Shown here: positions 11,501 through 19,658 of the stretch, piece after piece
Layout: every line of letters begins with the position of its first letter
Position numbering within the stretch: position 1 is the stretch's first letter
Assembly (NCBI RefSeq): GCF_000142905.1
Contig: NW_013657652.1
Span: forward strand, 62,001-126,000
DNA: 64,000 nucleotides
Source: Thecamonas trahens ATCC 50062
Taxonomy: Eukaryota; Apusozoa; Apusomonadida; Apusomonadidae
Direction: 5' to 3'
The notes under the pieces: model-generated
What the model was told of the DNA's origin: nothing
Database searches by the model: none
The model's input: only the letters and a program-made list of their open reading frames with translations
Program-made: the position numbers and the translations under genes

Positions 11501-14500
11501 CGATCGTCCCAGCTCGCCAGGTACGCTGGTGATGCCACGACGGCGTGCACTTGTGCCAACACCTGACACACGCACTCCCCAAGCTGCTCGGAGCTCATCT
11601 CCGCCTCGCCGAGATTCTCCACTGCACCAGCAAGCCCGCTCGCCAGCCATCGCGGGAGCTCGGCACTGAGCGACGCCTCGTAGTGACTCGGCCACACTCC
11701 CAGCAGCGGCACCACCCACCGTGCCAGCGCTGCCTCTAGCGACACCGCCGGCCCGTCTCCGCCATCAAACACGAGCGATGGGCTAAGAATTGCGTCAAAC
11801 ACTTCAGGTGCAGACAGGCTCCGCAGCGCGGCGATACTCCACATACCCGTGCGCGGTGGCGGAGGCGCCTGAAGATCGTACACAAGGATCGAGAGCGTGT
11901 CAAGCTCGGTCGCCACAAGCTCCAGACCTGGCGTGTTGTGCGGCGGCACCATCGCCAGCGAGATCCACGCCTCGGCCACGTCGACAAGTCCTGTTTCGGC
12001 CTCGACAGCCAGCGCCCGTTGGCACCACCAGTTGATGACCTCGTCGACCGACGGCGGCCTGCTCCGCGCTGCAAGCTCGGCTTCGCTTGTTGCAGGCGGC
12101 CAGACCGCTGGTAGCCATCCGGTATCGGTACTGGCCAGGGTATGGGCGTACTCGGCCTTCAGCACCTCGGGGCTCGGCACCAGCCCAGTCGCAGCGCTTG
12201 TCCGCTGAGGCGGCGCGTACCACGCCACGACATACAGCTTGTCATCGTCGCTGCCGCTGATGCACGGGAGAAGGAGCGAAAACGTCTCCGGAGGCTCAGT
12301 CAGCGGGAGCTCGGCAATAATCGCCAGGTACGACGGCAGCGTCTCGGTGGGGAAAAAGGTAAACAGCACCTCCAGCGCAGTTACCGCGCCACTGCGCGCT
12401 GCGTCCAGCGCCACCTCAGCGAGGTTGGCATCGCGGAACTGCAAAAAGGCCATTGGATCAAAGCCGGCACCGTGAATCCGCACAAACGCCTCCAGTCGGT
12501 CTGCGTACTGCGCCAGCCGCAGCGCACATCGCACACCCTCCACCGATGCCCCAGTGCCAGGCAGCGCCGGCTCGAGCTCCGCGAGCAGCTCCGCGCCGTA
12601 TCTATACAGAGCTCGCGCCTGGTGCACATCGTCCGGCACGTACTCGACCACTTGCGCCAGCACCCACTCTTTGTCGACCACAGGATCAAGCATGGCGTGC
12701 AGGGCGTCGGCGTCAAAGCTGCCTCGCGTCGCGTGCCACTGCGCCTGATACACAGGGTCGGTCGAGAGCCCGCGTGCTAGTGCCACCTCGAGCGCCGCGC
12801 CATAGTCACCCGCAGCAATTCGCCGCCGACACAGCTGTAGCGGCGTCGTTTGCACCAGCGACGCCAGCCCGCTCGTCCGTGCTGGCACGTCCACCTGGAG
12901 CCACGCCGGGTGCGCCCATTGGACCTCGTTGCCGGTCAGCCGCATCAGCAGCGTCCGCGTCATCGCCGAACACCACGACAGCTGCTCACCGGTCTCGGCC
13001 ACCTCGCTAGCCTCGCTTCCGTCGTCATCGCTGCACTCGTCGTCGGCGTCGTCGCCTCCAAAAGCCGCCCGCGAGTGCCGCCCGCCGGCAACCGTTCCGG
13101 TCGGCGACGACAACGGCGTGGCGTCAAAATTGCTCAACGCCAGCAGCGGCTCGCCCCAGGCTGCAGGCACCGCAATGGTACTCGTCCGCGAGCCATAAAT
13201 CCACGTCGTAGCCGTAAGCGGCGACGAAACAAGCACCGGCGCTGCCCCATACGCCTTGAACGCCACCTCCTCGCCCACCGGCGTCTCTGCCCACGGCTGC
13301 CGCACAAGCGCCACCGCGCCCGACACAAAACCGGCCGCGAGTACCTCGTCCGAAAACCATGCGAGACTCACAACACGGCTCGACTCGCCGGTAAGCTCGG
13401 CAAACTGTGTCGGTGAGAAGAGTGCCGTCACCGTAGTCGGCGCCTCGCTCGCCAGATCATACAGCGCCACTCCGCCGTCGCCAGTGTGGCTCGCCAGGTA
13501 GCACGAGGACGCACCGCCTTCGCCACGCTGTGGTGGCGCGAGCTGGAGCCCGACGAGGCCGCACGCCAGGGCCGCACGCGACACGCCATCAGCGGCCCAT
13601 GGCAGCCACGACCGCGGTACGGGCTCGGCCATCGACGTCGACGCTGCCGCCAACTCGAAACTGCCCGTTCCCGGTCCCTGGAAGGTGTGGAGCGAGAGCG
13701 ACGGCGCCCACTCTAGCGCCGCGCCCGCCCGCCGCCGCGCTCCGCCCACAACCAGCGTCTTTCGGGATGCATCCCACGCCAGCGCCCGCACCAGTGTGTG
13801 ATGCTGGTCGAGATCCGCGACTTGGCCGAGAATATCGACCTCTGTCACATTGTGCTCGGCGAGCTCGCCTTCAGCGGCCCGGACGCCGGCGACAACAATT
13901 CTGCCGTTGCCGGTCCGCAGCGCCAGCTCGATGCGCGTTACACCTGCGCGAGCACTCCCATCCGCCGCCGCCGCCCACACCACCACAGCCTCGGCCACGC
14001 TGAACGGAACGCTGACGTCGGCGACTACGATCAGATCGGCGGTGGCTGAGCCTGCCGGCGGCACATACCGCAGCACAACCAGCCTTGATTGCGGCTCGCT
14101 CCGATCCGGCACAACAAGAACAAGGACAGGAGTCTCCGGAAGCCAAGCAATCGAAGCCTCCAGCAGCGAGCCGCCCGGAGTGTAGAGCGCAAACGGAGCC
14201 GGCGGTGCTGCAGTGTGTTCGGCTGAGAAGATCAGCACATGCTCGGCCGATGTGAGGCCGAGCAGCGGAAGCGAGTCATGCGCAACAGCAGACGGACGGC
14301 GAATGACTTTGCCAGCCAAAGTCACATTGCCGGATCCCAGAATTGAATCTGAGTCGCCATCACCATCACCATCACCATCACCATCGCCATCGTCATCGTC
14401 ATGGCCTCCATGAGAGTGGCGGCGGAGTGTGGCGGCCAGTGGAGGCACTCGACACGTGGCTGTCTCGGACAAGGGACGGAAGGGGAAAGCCTTGGTAGCG

Positions 14501-14595
14501 AGTTCGGGAAGCAGTTCTCGGACAAACGGTCCATGTTGCGTCACGTCGTAGAGGTACTCTTCCTCCTCTCCTACTCTGGACTCACTGCTCGCCAT
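5578..14595 (-). CDS. NBAS/Sec39-family ER tethering protein with acidic Trp repeat array
   Basis: Likely the NBAS (yeast Sec39) subunit of the Dsl1/NRZ tether that captures COPI vesicles at the ER. The 3005-aa frame starts at a true ATG (MASSESRVGEEEE). Residues 1-530 are beta-rich and propeller-like (TLAGKVI, LVVGGARR, SLAWFSDEVLAAG). The Sec39 region begins near residue 550. Its segment with GLSTDPVYQAQW, KEWVLAQVVEYVPDDV and ARALYRYG closely matches the NBAS pattern of DTDLVYQRQW and SWVLHECLERVPENVDAAKELLQYG. Alpha-solenoid sequence then runs to about residue 2100. Residues about 2160-2735 are 14 acidic repeats (separate entry), followed by a helical C-terminus. Human NBAS is about 2370 aa; the extra length is mostly the repeats. 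It overlaps the channel gene tail to tail by 18 nt. Family call is from remembered sequence pattern, not a search. Confidence 0.85.
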   Translation of the reverse strand: MASSESRVGEEEEYLYDVTQHGPFVRELLPELATKAFPFRPLSETATCRVPPLAATLRRHSHGGHDDDDGDGDGDGDGDGDSDSILGSGNVTLAGKVIRRPSAVAHDSLPLLGLTSAEHVLIFSAEHTAAPPAPFALYTPGGSLLEASIAWLPETPVLVLVVPDRSEPQSRLVVLRYVPPAGSATADLIVVADVSVPFSVAEAVVVWAAAADGSARAGVTRIELALRTGNGRIVVAGVRAAEGELAEHNVTEVDILGQVADLDQHHTLVRALAWDASRKTLVVGGARRRAGAALEWAPSLSLHTFQGPGTGSFELAAASTSMAEPVPRSWLPWAADGVSRAALACGLVGLQLAPPQRGEGGASSCYLASHTGDGGVALYDLASEAPTTVTALFSPTQFAELTGESSRVVSLAWFSDEVLAAGFVSGAVALVRQPWAETPVGEEVAFKAYGAAPVLVSSPLTATTWIYGSRTSTIAVPAAWGEPLLALSNFDATPLSSPTGTVAGGRHSRAAFGGDDADDECSDDDGSEASEVAETGEQLSWCSAMTRTLLMRLTGNEVQWAHPAWLQVDVPARTSGLASLVQTTPLQLCRRRIAAGDYGAALEVALARGLSTDPVYQAQWHATRGSFDADALHAMLDPVVDKEWVLAQVVEYVPDDVHQARALYRYGAELLAELEPALPGTGASVEGVRCALRLAQYADRLEAFVRIHGAGFDPMAFLQFRDANLAEVALDAARSGAVTALEVLFTFFPTETLPSYLAIIAELPLTEPPETFSLLLPCISGSDDDKLYVVAWYAPPQRTSAATGLVPSPEVLKAEYAHTLASTDTGWLPAVWPPATSEAELAARSRPPSVDEVINWWCQRALAVEAETGLVDVAEAWISLAMVPPHNTPGLELVATELDTLSILVYDLQAPPPPRTGMWSIAALRSLSAPEVFDAILSPSLVFDGGDGPAVSLEAALARWVVPLLGVWPSHYEASLSAELPRWLASGLAGAVENLGEAEMSSEQLGECVCQVLAQVHAVVASPAYLASWDDRAAVLLGVAYVEVPQSAAAIHDARLSEAAAALGAAPRGEETLLGGDVARLVEQLEALALLRGLDVVLSPSAFGRTARDGADGKAVAKKAVASAVRRSGGRSREQLAAVETVADVCGVLFGDLLGREEVYRLAVATLLGEAQFDSVSALASKIPGHVLEGLVLEVAREWFNSAAALDDVAVQHARRALQLLPGPSGDARQAGCSAVEAELKLIEAVELVDSYGVPVVPLQVRLAQPVELIGQVLASKPTAHRDPTAVLRLAKRLGLDDNEDQARVKVVIGQSAHAQGSYGVALRLARELRDGGHEREFIELALPLICDGEWTLYRERLELGRAALAGADGNSLVGLLETIGSLEVQAAVVEALGEKAAGREREIGGEASGLSLKRLSSSAAHAASFLRSRVVASSSEEAGSGEPAVVVPDGVADAVQSLWRALDRPQWHGALERRLKSWMGELPHQPWVYALYEGFARRPQTPLLAYGGGPGQGVVPRLMEMYLHAAALCGGEAFEQAVVRAAPALACSDVVLLTAMLACVPRAVQDAAVAGVVELATAADAPAGSLAVLRGYLTAASVCGLGRKALQSSVDEVISALAATTETAALGRELEEACTADKLRRVLEAHGVRATAGSMREALLALARDDDSVVAALELAAEHGVADVAGFAHDVLAARLAECLALARGGRVEELRARAAACVEAYRGALAQVAERGAVLDAVVSCGEASAAARGEEGAVLCPMWLLLFVLGIEAAGEDAATYGGRLLGIAASQWADHVEGLRLLALEMPRADYGLLVEAESGEGAVASVLLRWLNVRNVGAIARGGPSLVVGALGRGAVSRSLVVFAALDRVLCGSNGAAMAQHVGALGRAVPLEWVSDEHAGLVAQGVARGAPYMGRASREERVRVLHALGAGLGNERGFVARELALHVQTILRIERAASLQCVRAHLSALDASAGSSEALYAALMTMIVGGVAYGAVMRVAAAFGLGMEAGMLFASAFKSGIRSTAVDVSELLLALATVADDAPRNVLAGVVEAARECVSDAEVSDERRAVAASIVAELEQAVAEADAAAWDGGAWESASVDSEWSGGDVDESVVFGLDDWGGGSASDGSDAWASGEDGEGDAFVSVPTSPAGLAGGGGWDLGSVSGDGDGWDMGSDDGCVVEAAPQFVAAAPVVDVASDDGEGWDLGSDGGFVVETEAAPEATPEAAAVFAAAAHVVDVASDDGEGWDVGSDDDFVVEAAPETEAVFVAAAPVVDVASDDGEGWDVGSDDDFVVEVEAAPELVTPEAASEAAPEAAPKFITPAPVVDVASDDGEGWDMGSDDDFVVEAAPETEAVFVAAAPVVDVASDDGDGWDVGSDDDFVVEAEATPEAAPEAAPEAAPELITPAPAVDVTSGDGEGWDMGSDDDFVVEAAPETEAVFVAAAPVVDVASDDGEGWDVGSDDDFVVEVEAAPELVTPEAASEAAPEAAPKFITPAPVVDVASDDGEGWDMGSDDDFVVEAAPETEAVFVAAAPVVDVASDDGDGWDVGSDDDFVVEAEATPEAAPEAAPEAAPELITPAPAVDVTSGDGEGWDMGSDDDFVVEAAPETEAVFVAAAPVVDVASDDGDGWDVGSDDDFVVEAEATPEAAPETAPEAAPESITPAPVVDVASDDGDGWDLGSDGGFVVEAEATSEAAPEAAPEFITPAPVVDVASDDGEGWDVGSDDDFVVEVAPESALSPSPSLTTAAPPTAAHPTQGAAIPQPLPPHALELQLARIQELRSAGVPDTTVTALVHGAAATSEDPASLWRLTVMMLPDAAVVDAFARFDSLRDALDHDETSFLVTTRLDVPEPAVQRAALCVALLSEDHRVRTVALDWLSTAELVPDDALIALLLRTSQVPRLAVTNAPILRAVLNRLGSPPPHPDPWAAATSLHLLPAAMAWSLPYVAASLVANSLPDPAAELLGVPPSSLRARLQAELVACDPYDPLFIGLGDVLEGALTCLP
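6390..8105 (-). repeat. 14-copy in-frame repeat (core GWDxGSDDDFVVE) inside the NBAS-like gene
   Basis: Fourteen copies of a 37-52 codon unit lie in one reading frame. Each has an invariant acidic core, S-D-D-G-E/D-G-W-D-V/M/L-G-S-D-D-D-F-V-V-E, then an Ala/Pro/Glu spacer ending PVVDVA. Only the spacer varies in length. Copies 4-7 and 8-11 are identical in protein (173 aa each). In DNA this is a 519-bp tandem duplication, about 6752-7270 and 7271-7789, that I read as base-identical apart from the boundary. That points to recent expansion or an assembly artefact. Confidence 0.95.
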
Positions 14596-14708
14596 GGCTC
14601 GCGTAAACGAGTCGAGTGGCCGAGGGGGTGGCCAGGGGGGGGGGGGGAGGGGGGGGGCTGACCGACTGGTGACCGACTAGAGACCGACGAGCGACCAACC
14701 GATCGGGC

Positions 14709-14778
14709 GACAAGCGATGACAAGCGATGACAAGCGATGACACGCGACGATACGTGACGACAAGCGACACGCGAGATA
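14709..14778. repeat. Degenerate 10-bp tandem repeat between two genes
   Basis: About seven units of GACAAGCGAT drift into GACACGCGAC and GATACGTGAC. They sit in the 286-bp interval between the NBAS-like start (14595) and the dynamin-like stop (14882). The same interval also has a G-run at about 14630-14660. No gene is seen in it; it may be part of the NBAS-like promoter. Confidence 0.8.
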
Positions 14779-14881
14779 CAAACCGACAAACCGCCTGCCC
14801 GCCAAGTCGCCAACCCCGTATATCCAAACAGATGACTCGCAAATGGACGATCGGCCGCTCGACCGACTCGCCTGAAGGGCT

Positions 14882-16858
14882 TTATTGGGCATCCGGGGTG
14901 GAGACCGACTCGACTTGGGCCTGGAGTCCCTCCAGGTTGGTGATCTGGGCCTGGATATCGTTGTGGGCGTTGTCAAGGCCGGCGTGCTCAGAGCGGAGAA
15001 CGTCCTTGGTGTTGATAATAGCCTCGCGAAGCGGGAGGAGCGCCGACGTGACCTTGGACTCGAGGCTGGCGGCGAGGGCAGGCTCGAGCGAGGCATGGAA
15101 GTCGGTGGCGGCGGCGGTGAGATCGGCCTTGATCCGCGACCAGCCGACATTGAGAATGCCGACACCGGCGAGGGCGGCGATGCCCGCGGCACCGACCGCC
15201 ATTAGCGACTCTGACGTCGCGAGGCCGAGCGCCGGGCCAAAGGCGTAGGCACCGGCGCCCGAACCGAGTGCAACGATCTCGTAAGCCAGGACCGTGGTGC
15301 GGAGCGAGTTGAGCCGCGCCCCGACATCGATGGCCTTGAGCTGGCGGCCGTCGTCGGAGAGTGCAGCGTCGGCGAGCGAGTCGAGCTCGTCGGCGAGCAC
15401 CCGCCGCGGGATGGCGTTGCCCACCGGCCCGCTGCGGTCGAGGCTGCGGCGGACGGTGCGGAGCTCCGAGGCGCCGGCGCCCGAGGCCCGGATGGCTTCG
15501 GGCGCGTCGCCGCCCACAAACGCTTCAGCGTCGTCGATGGCGGAGCTGAGGACCTCTGACGCCGAGTTGAGCTCGATCTGTACGTCGCGGGTGAGTGCGT
15601 TGAGAGTCTCGCGGACCGGCGGCAGCGCCTCGCTCAGCGCCTTGCCCGGTGCAAAGTCGGCCGGCACGCCGGTGAAGAACGCCGACGAGGCCGACGGCAG
15701 CTTCGCGGCCAGCTTGGGGCCAAGCGCCTTGAAGCTCGGAGCCGCCTGCTTGAGCTCGGTCTTGAGGCCACGCTTGAAGAGGTCGAGCGCCACATCGTAG
15801 CTCTCGGTCGCCTCGGTGAGCGGGACGGCGAGCGCGTCGAGCTTGCCGCGCGCGTCGTTGACCCGGGTGTCGAGATGGATGAGCGCGTCGAGGCCGAGCT
15901 GCAGCGGCGCACGGAGCTTGATGAACTTGCGCACGTCAGACGAGAGGACTTGCGAGAGGTGGTCACGAAGCGCGCCGAGCCGCGAGTCGGCCCACTCCTG
16001 CGTCGCTTCGGGCGCCTCGGGCTTTGCCGCTCGTGCGTCCTTGGCCTTTTTGGCCGAGACAGGCAGGTAGAGGGTGCCCGGCTCGAGGTACTTGGATGCG
16101 TTCTTGCTCGCCTGAGCGAGGAGGCCTTCCAGCTCGACTTCAGAGTTGGTCTGGTCGATGCGGTTGAGAACGACAATCACCGACCGATGGTTGCCGACCG
16201 CCTTGAGCAGAGTGTGCTCGGCGACGCCCGAGAGCGCGTTGGTGGTGTTGGTCACCAACAGCAGCAAGTCCGAGTGCGGCAGCGAGTCGAGCGAGAGGAA
16301 CTCGTGGCCCTCGGCAGCAGCGCCAACGCCTGGGGTGTCGATCACCTCGATGGCGTGATCGCGGAGCCAGGCGACGTCGGCCGAGACATGGATGGGAGCG
16401 CCCGGCTCATCACCCTCGGCAACAGCCGATGCCTTTGAACCGTAGTTGATGCGATGGACAGCAGAAGTGGTAACCTCTGCGCCTTCGGGCGTCAGATCAG
16501 CACCCAACAGAGCATTGACCAGAGTCGACTTGCCGGTGTTGAAGTTGCCGACGACGGCCAGACGAAAGGGAGCCGCCAGATCATCACGAGCTGCCCGCAG
16601 AGCATCTGCCACATCGACGCCATCAGTCGATGACTTTGATCCAGCACTTGCAGAGGTAAGCGACGGAGAAGTCGTGGTGGCCGTCGTAGGCATGGCCACC
16701 TTGAACGAGCTGGCTGTCTCGGTAGCTGATGCCAGAGCTGACCGGACTCGGTCGTACACGTCGCGCTTACCATGGGCCACTGGCGCGTCAGCCACCGTGC
16801 TCATGGCCCCAGCACGCAGTGCGTGAACAGGTCGCAGAAAGATAGCAGTCCGCAGCAT
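14882..16858 (-). CDS. Dynamin-superfamily GTPase, probably mitochondrial (FZL/BDLP-like)
   Basis: 658-aa membrane-remodelling GTPase. Residues 1-22 (MLRTAIFLRPVHALRAGAMS) lack acidic residues and contain Arg, so they resemble a mitochondrial presequence. GTPase motifs are in order: P-loop GNFNTGKST at 104-112, switch-I threonines at EVTTSAV about 128-134, DTPG at 174-177, and G4 as NRID at 232-235 instead of the usual N/TKxD. A helical stalk follows. A hydrophobic stretch near residues 540-590 (GAYAFGPALGLA, MAVGAAGIAALAGVGILNV) could insert into membrane as a paddle or hairpin, as in bacterial dynamin-like proteins and plant FZL. A final coiled-coil-like helix contains NAHNDIQAQITNLEGLQAQV. 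It lacks the pleckstrin-homology and proline-rich parts of classical dynamin. A mitofusin-type fusion role is plausible, but organelle and activity are inferred. Confidence 0.85.
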   Translation of the reverse strand: MLRTAIFLRPVHALRAGAMSTVADAPVAHGKRDVYDRVRSALASATETASSFKVAMPTTATTTSPSLTSASAGSKSSTDGVDVADALRAARDDLAAPFRLAVVGNFNTGKSTLVNALLGADLTPEGAEVTTSAVHRINYGSKASAVAEGDEPGAPIHVSADVAWLRDHAIEVIDTPGVGAAAEGHEFLSLDSLPHSDLLLLVTNTTNALSGVAEHTLLKAVGNHRSVIVVLNRIDQTNSEVELEGLLAQASKNASKYLEPGTLYLPVSAKKAKDARAAKPEAPEATQEWADSRLGALRDHLSQVLSSDVRKFIKLRAPLQLGLDALIHLDTRVNDARGKLDALAVPLTEATESYDVALDLFKRGLKTELKQAAPSFKALGPKLAAKLPSASSAFFTGVPADFAPGKALSEALPPVRETLNALTRDVQIELNSASEVLSSAIDDAEAFVGGDAPEAIRASGAGASELRTVRRSLDRSGPVGNAIPRRVLADELDSLADAALSDDGRQLKAIDVGARLNSLRTTVLAYEIVALGSGAGAYAFGPALGLATSESLMAVGAAGIAALAGVGILNVGWSRIKADLTAAATDFHASLEPALAASLESKVTSALLPLREAIINTKDVLRSEHAGLDNAHNDIQAQITNLEGLQAQVESVSTPDAQ

Positions 16859-17174
16859 TGGCTATGTGGTGGTGGACACAGTGAGGTGTACTTGCTTGTC
16901 CCTTGCCTCTGTCTGCACCTGGGAAGCTCTCTCTCTCCCCCCCCCCCCCCCCCCCCCCCGGCAGTCCGGCTGGCCGGCAGCGGAGGGATCGGCTCGGTCG
17001 CTTTACTGGCAGCGGCGGGCGGGTGGCCGGCGGATGGCTTTTTTGCGAGATCGGCGCGGCCGCTGTTGGTCCCGTGCCGATGGCTGGTGCCAGTCGACCG
17101 GCCGATCCAGGTCGGCTGGCTAGAGGCAGTACTTGGTGTGGGGGTTTTGAAACTGCCCATAGCGTGGAGGTCGG
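16859..17174. other. Intergenic stretch, no gene seen
   Basis: 316 bp between the dynamin-like start and the MCTP-like stop. It has a CT-rich run leading into about 20 C at 16931-16960. Short frames here are broken and low-complexity, and I see no conserved element. Confidence 0.7.
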
Positions 17175-19553
17175 CTACTCTGGATTGCGGTCGACGCTCG
17201 CTTGCAGTCGGTCGGGAGGTGGGAGATCGGCTGACGCATTGAGGTGCTCAACAAAGAGCGAAATCTCGCGGAGCTCGACGGCGTCGGGGACGCGGAAGAA
17301 TACATTGCGAAGCCAGCGCTCCGGGAGTGAGCGCAGCTCGGGCACCGTCGAGTGCGAGTCGGCGTCGCCAGCAGCAGGCACCCGGCGGGTCTCGCGGATG
17401 ACGCCGCGAACAAGGAGCGCAATCCGCCGGAAGAGCGTGAGGCCCATGACCGCAGCGCCGCCGGTGGCGGCCACAAGGCGCGGCGGGAAGACATACAAAA
17501 GCGCCGAGGCCACCACAGCGACGATGCCGAGCCCGATGTAGAGCCACGCTGAGAGCAAGGCGTCAGCCCAGCCAAAGAACGCGCGGATCCGCTCCGATGC
17601 GCTCGTCGCCCGCTCAAGAGCAGACGAGACCTTGACCAGCAGTTTGCGGGCCTTGGCCATCACCTGCAGCGACTTGCCCGACACCGCCCCCATTGCTCCA
17701 AGAACGCTCCCGCCCACGCCCGATGTGTTGTTCTTGCCATTATCCGCATCCTCGTCGTCGCTCTCCGACTCATCGTCAGAGTCCGGGCCCGACGGCGCAT
17801 GCCGAGACGCAAAGATCGACTCGGGCCCGCCTGCCCTCGCACCGCTCCGCGCCTCCCACAGTGAGTGGAGCGAGAGGAAGAGCAAGACGCCAAAACCGAG
17901 CAGCGGAAGCGCAAAGGCGGGTGCAAAGCCCGCCGCATAGACATACACCGCGAGCCCGGCAAGAGACGCAAATGGCGCCTCCCATAGCAACGCCCTGCAC
18001 ACCAGCCGCATCCACGCCGGCGGGTGGATCATAGCCTCGAATCGCCGCGCGTTCGACCGGATGTAGCCAAAGTCTTCCAGCGGCCGCGGCGGGTGCGCCC
18101 ATCGATCCGAGACCATGGCCACCGCTGGTGCTGGCACAGTGTACCGCCAGTCGAGCCGAAGCGTGACCACCACCGCAAATGCGTCGGCGTTGGCTGCTAG
18201 TGGCGGATTGGTCAGCAGCGAGGAGAGCGGCTGGCGTGGCGGGACCGCGCCGACACCCACTGGCGGAAAGAGGGCAAGCTCAAACTCGACAGACCGCCGC
18301 GAGACGGGCCGGACATGCGGCAGCCGCCGCGCCAGCACTGCCCGCAGCGGGATCGACGCGTGACCCAAAAGCACCGCGTCGTCCTCCTTCTCGCCCGCCG
18401 CAATCCGCAGCTCAAGAAGGACAACCGCCGAAATGTCGGTGAGCGCAAGCGGGAGCGTCCCGATCTCGCTCAGACTCTGAACGAGTGAGCTGTGCGCCCG
18501 CGTGCCCTCGGCGTGAGCTGCCGCAAAGTACAGCCGCCGCCGCGGCAACCGCACACCCTGTGGCTCCCGGAGCACACGCCCACCCATGACCGTCAAGCCG
18601 AGCTCAACCGCTGTCCGATGGGTAGCAGCCACGGCCGCCACCTCGCGCCGGTGCGTCCGCCACGACTCCATCGACTTCTCGCCCAGCATCTGCGTAGTGA
18701 ACGAGGTAAAGGTCGAGACCTTGTCGCCGAGCGACGCACCGCTGGCGCCGGCAGTCAGCGCCGCGCCAAGCACGCCCTTAGCCTTGGCCTTGTTCCCATC
18801 CTTGCCGCTCTCGCCGGCAGCTTGGGCCATCATGCCCGAGACGGCCTCACGCGGAAAGTCAAAGCCAAGCGCTTCTGCCGCGTTCCCGGCCATCGCCAGC
18901 AGTTTCTCGGTCCCTGATTTGCGCCGCCGCGGACTCGGCGACCGCGACAGCCGCGGTGATCGCGAGTTCGACCGCGACCGCGCATGCGTAAACTGATCGT
19001 CCACCGCGAGCCTGTCCGGATACAAAGACGACTTGGCGCCCTTGTTTTCCCCGGTCTTGGGTGACGGCTCCTCACTGCCGGGGCCCGACGACCGTGCCAC
19101 CAGCGCGTCCTTCACCCCGGACACCAGGTTCTTGAAGAGGATTTTCCCGCGCGACGGCCTCCGCTCTCGCCTCCGCTTCTCCACTACCTCCAACAGCTCG
19201 CGCTCTTTCTTGGTATGGACGTGACCATCATGCAGGCCGCTTGTCACCAGTTTTGCTTCCTCCTGCACTTTCTCCGGGCTCGCCGATCTGCGCGTCGTCC
19301 TCCTGCGCCTTGATCCCGATCCTGGAGTCCTCCTCCTCTTCTTCCTCCTCGTCGCCGACTCTGGCGTCTGAGAGCCACTCGTTCTTGAAGGACTAGCCTC
19401 CACCACCCGACCTGAGCCTCTACTCTGCCTCTCCCGGGTATCGCCTCCATCCCTGGTACTCCTCCGTCTGCGATGCTTCTTCCTCGACGACTTATTGCCG
19501 TGCGATCCCTGCAGCGGCGATGACACCAGATGCTCCTGCAATGACGAACCCAT
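17175..19553 (-). CDS. MCTP-like C2 and reticulon-hairpin ER membrane protein
   Basis: Resembles multiple C2 and transmembrane proteins (MCTP), ER proteins that tether membranes at contact sites. About 792 aa from the ATG at 19553 (MGSSLQEHLVSS). The first ~250 residues are basic and Ser/Arg-rich with no visible domain. The middle (ELGLTVMGGRVLR, AVVLLELRIAAGEKEDDAVL, LGHASIPLRAVLARRLP) looks like one C2 beta-sandwich. The C-terminal third has two long hydrophobic hairpins separated by an acidic loop with DSDDESESDDEDADNG. The second (ERIRAFFGWADALLSAWLYI, then VVASALLYVFPP) matches the PRT_C region that ends plant MCTPs. The frame stays open upstream to 20126, but that extension is poly-Gly and minisatellite-derived, so I chose the first Met after it. 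An upstream exon is possible. MCTPs usually carry three or four C2 domains, so this one is reduced. Confidence 0.75.
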   Translation of the reverse strand: MGSSLQEHLVSSPLQGSHGNKSSRKKHRRRRSTRDGGDTRERQSRGSGRVVEASPSRTSGSQTPESATRRKKRRRTPGSGSRRRRTTRRSASPEKVQEEAKLVTSGLHDGHVHTKKERELLEVVEKRRRERRPSRGKILFKNLVSGVKDALVARSSGPGSEEPSPKTGENKGAKSSLYPDRLAVDDQFTHARSRSNSRSPRLSRSPSPRRRKSGTEKLLAMAGNAAEALGFDFPREAVSGMMAQAAGESGKDGNKAKAKGVLGAALTAGASGASLGDKVSTFTSFTTQMLGEKSMESWRTHRREVAAVAATHRTAVELGLTVMGGRVLREPQGVRLPRRRLYFAAAHAEGTRAHSSLVQSLSEIGTLPLALTDISAVVLLELRIAAGEKEDDAVLLGHASIPLRAVLARRLPHVRPVSRRSVEFELALFPPVGVGAVPPRQPLSSLLTNPPLAANADAFAVVVTLRLDWRYTVPAPAVAMVSDRWAHPPRPLEDFGYIRSNARRFEAMIHPPAWMRLVCRALLWEAPFASLAGLAVYVYAAGFAPAFALPLLGFGVLLFLSLHSLWEARSGARAGGPESIFASRHAPSGPDSDDESESDDEDADNGKNNTSGVGGSVLGAMGAVSGKSLQVMAKARKLLVKVSSALERATSASERIRAFFGWADALLSAWLYIGLGIVAVVASALLYVFPPRLVAATGGAAVMGLTLFRRIALLVRGVIRETRRVPAAGDADSHSTVPELRSLPERWLRNVFFRVPDAVELREISLFVEHLNASADLPPPDRLQASVDRNPE

Positions 19554-19658
19554 TCCTTGTGATGCCCCCAGATGCCCATGTGACCGTGATCCCTTCAGCC
19601 CCTGCCTTTGATCGCCACCACCTCCCACTTCCTTCCGCTGTCCTCCGCGTTGTCCGTC

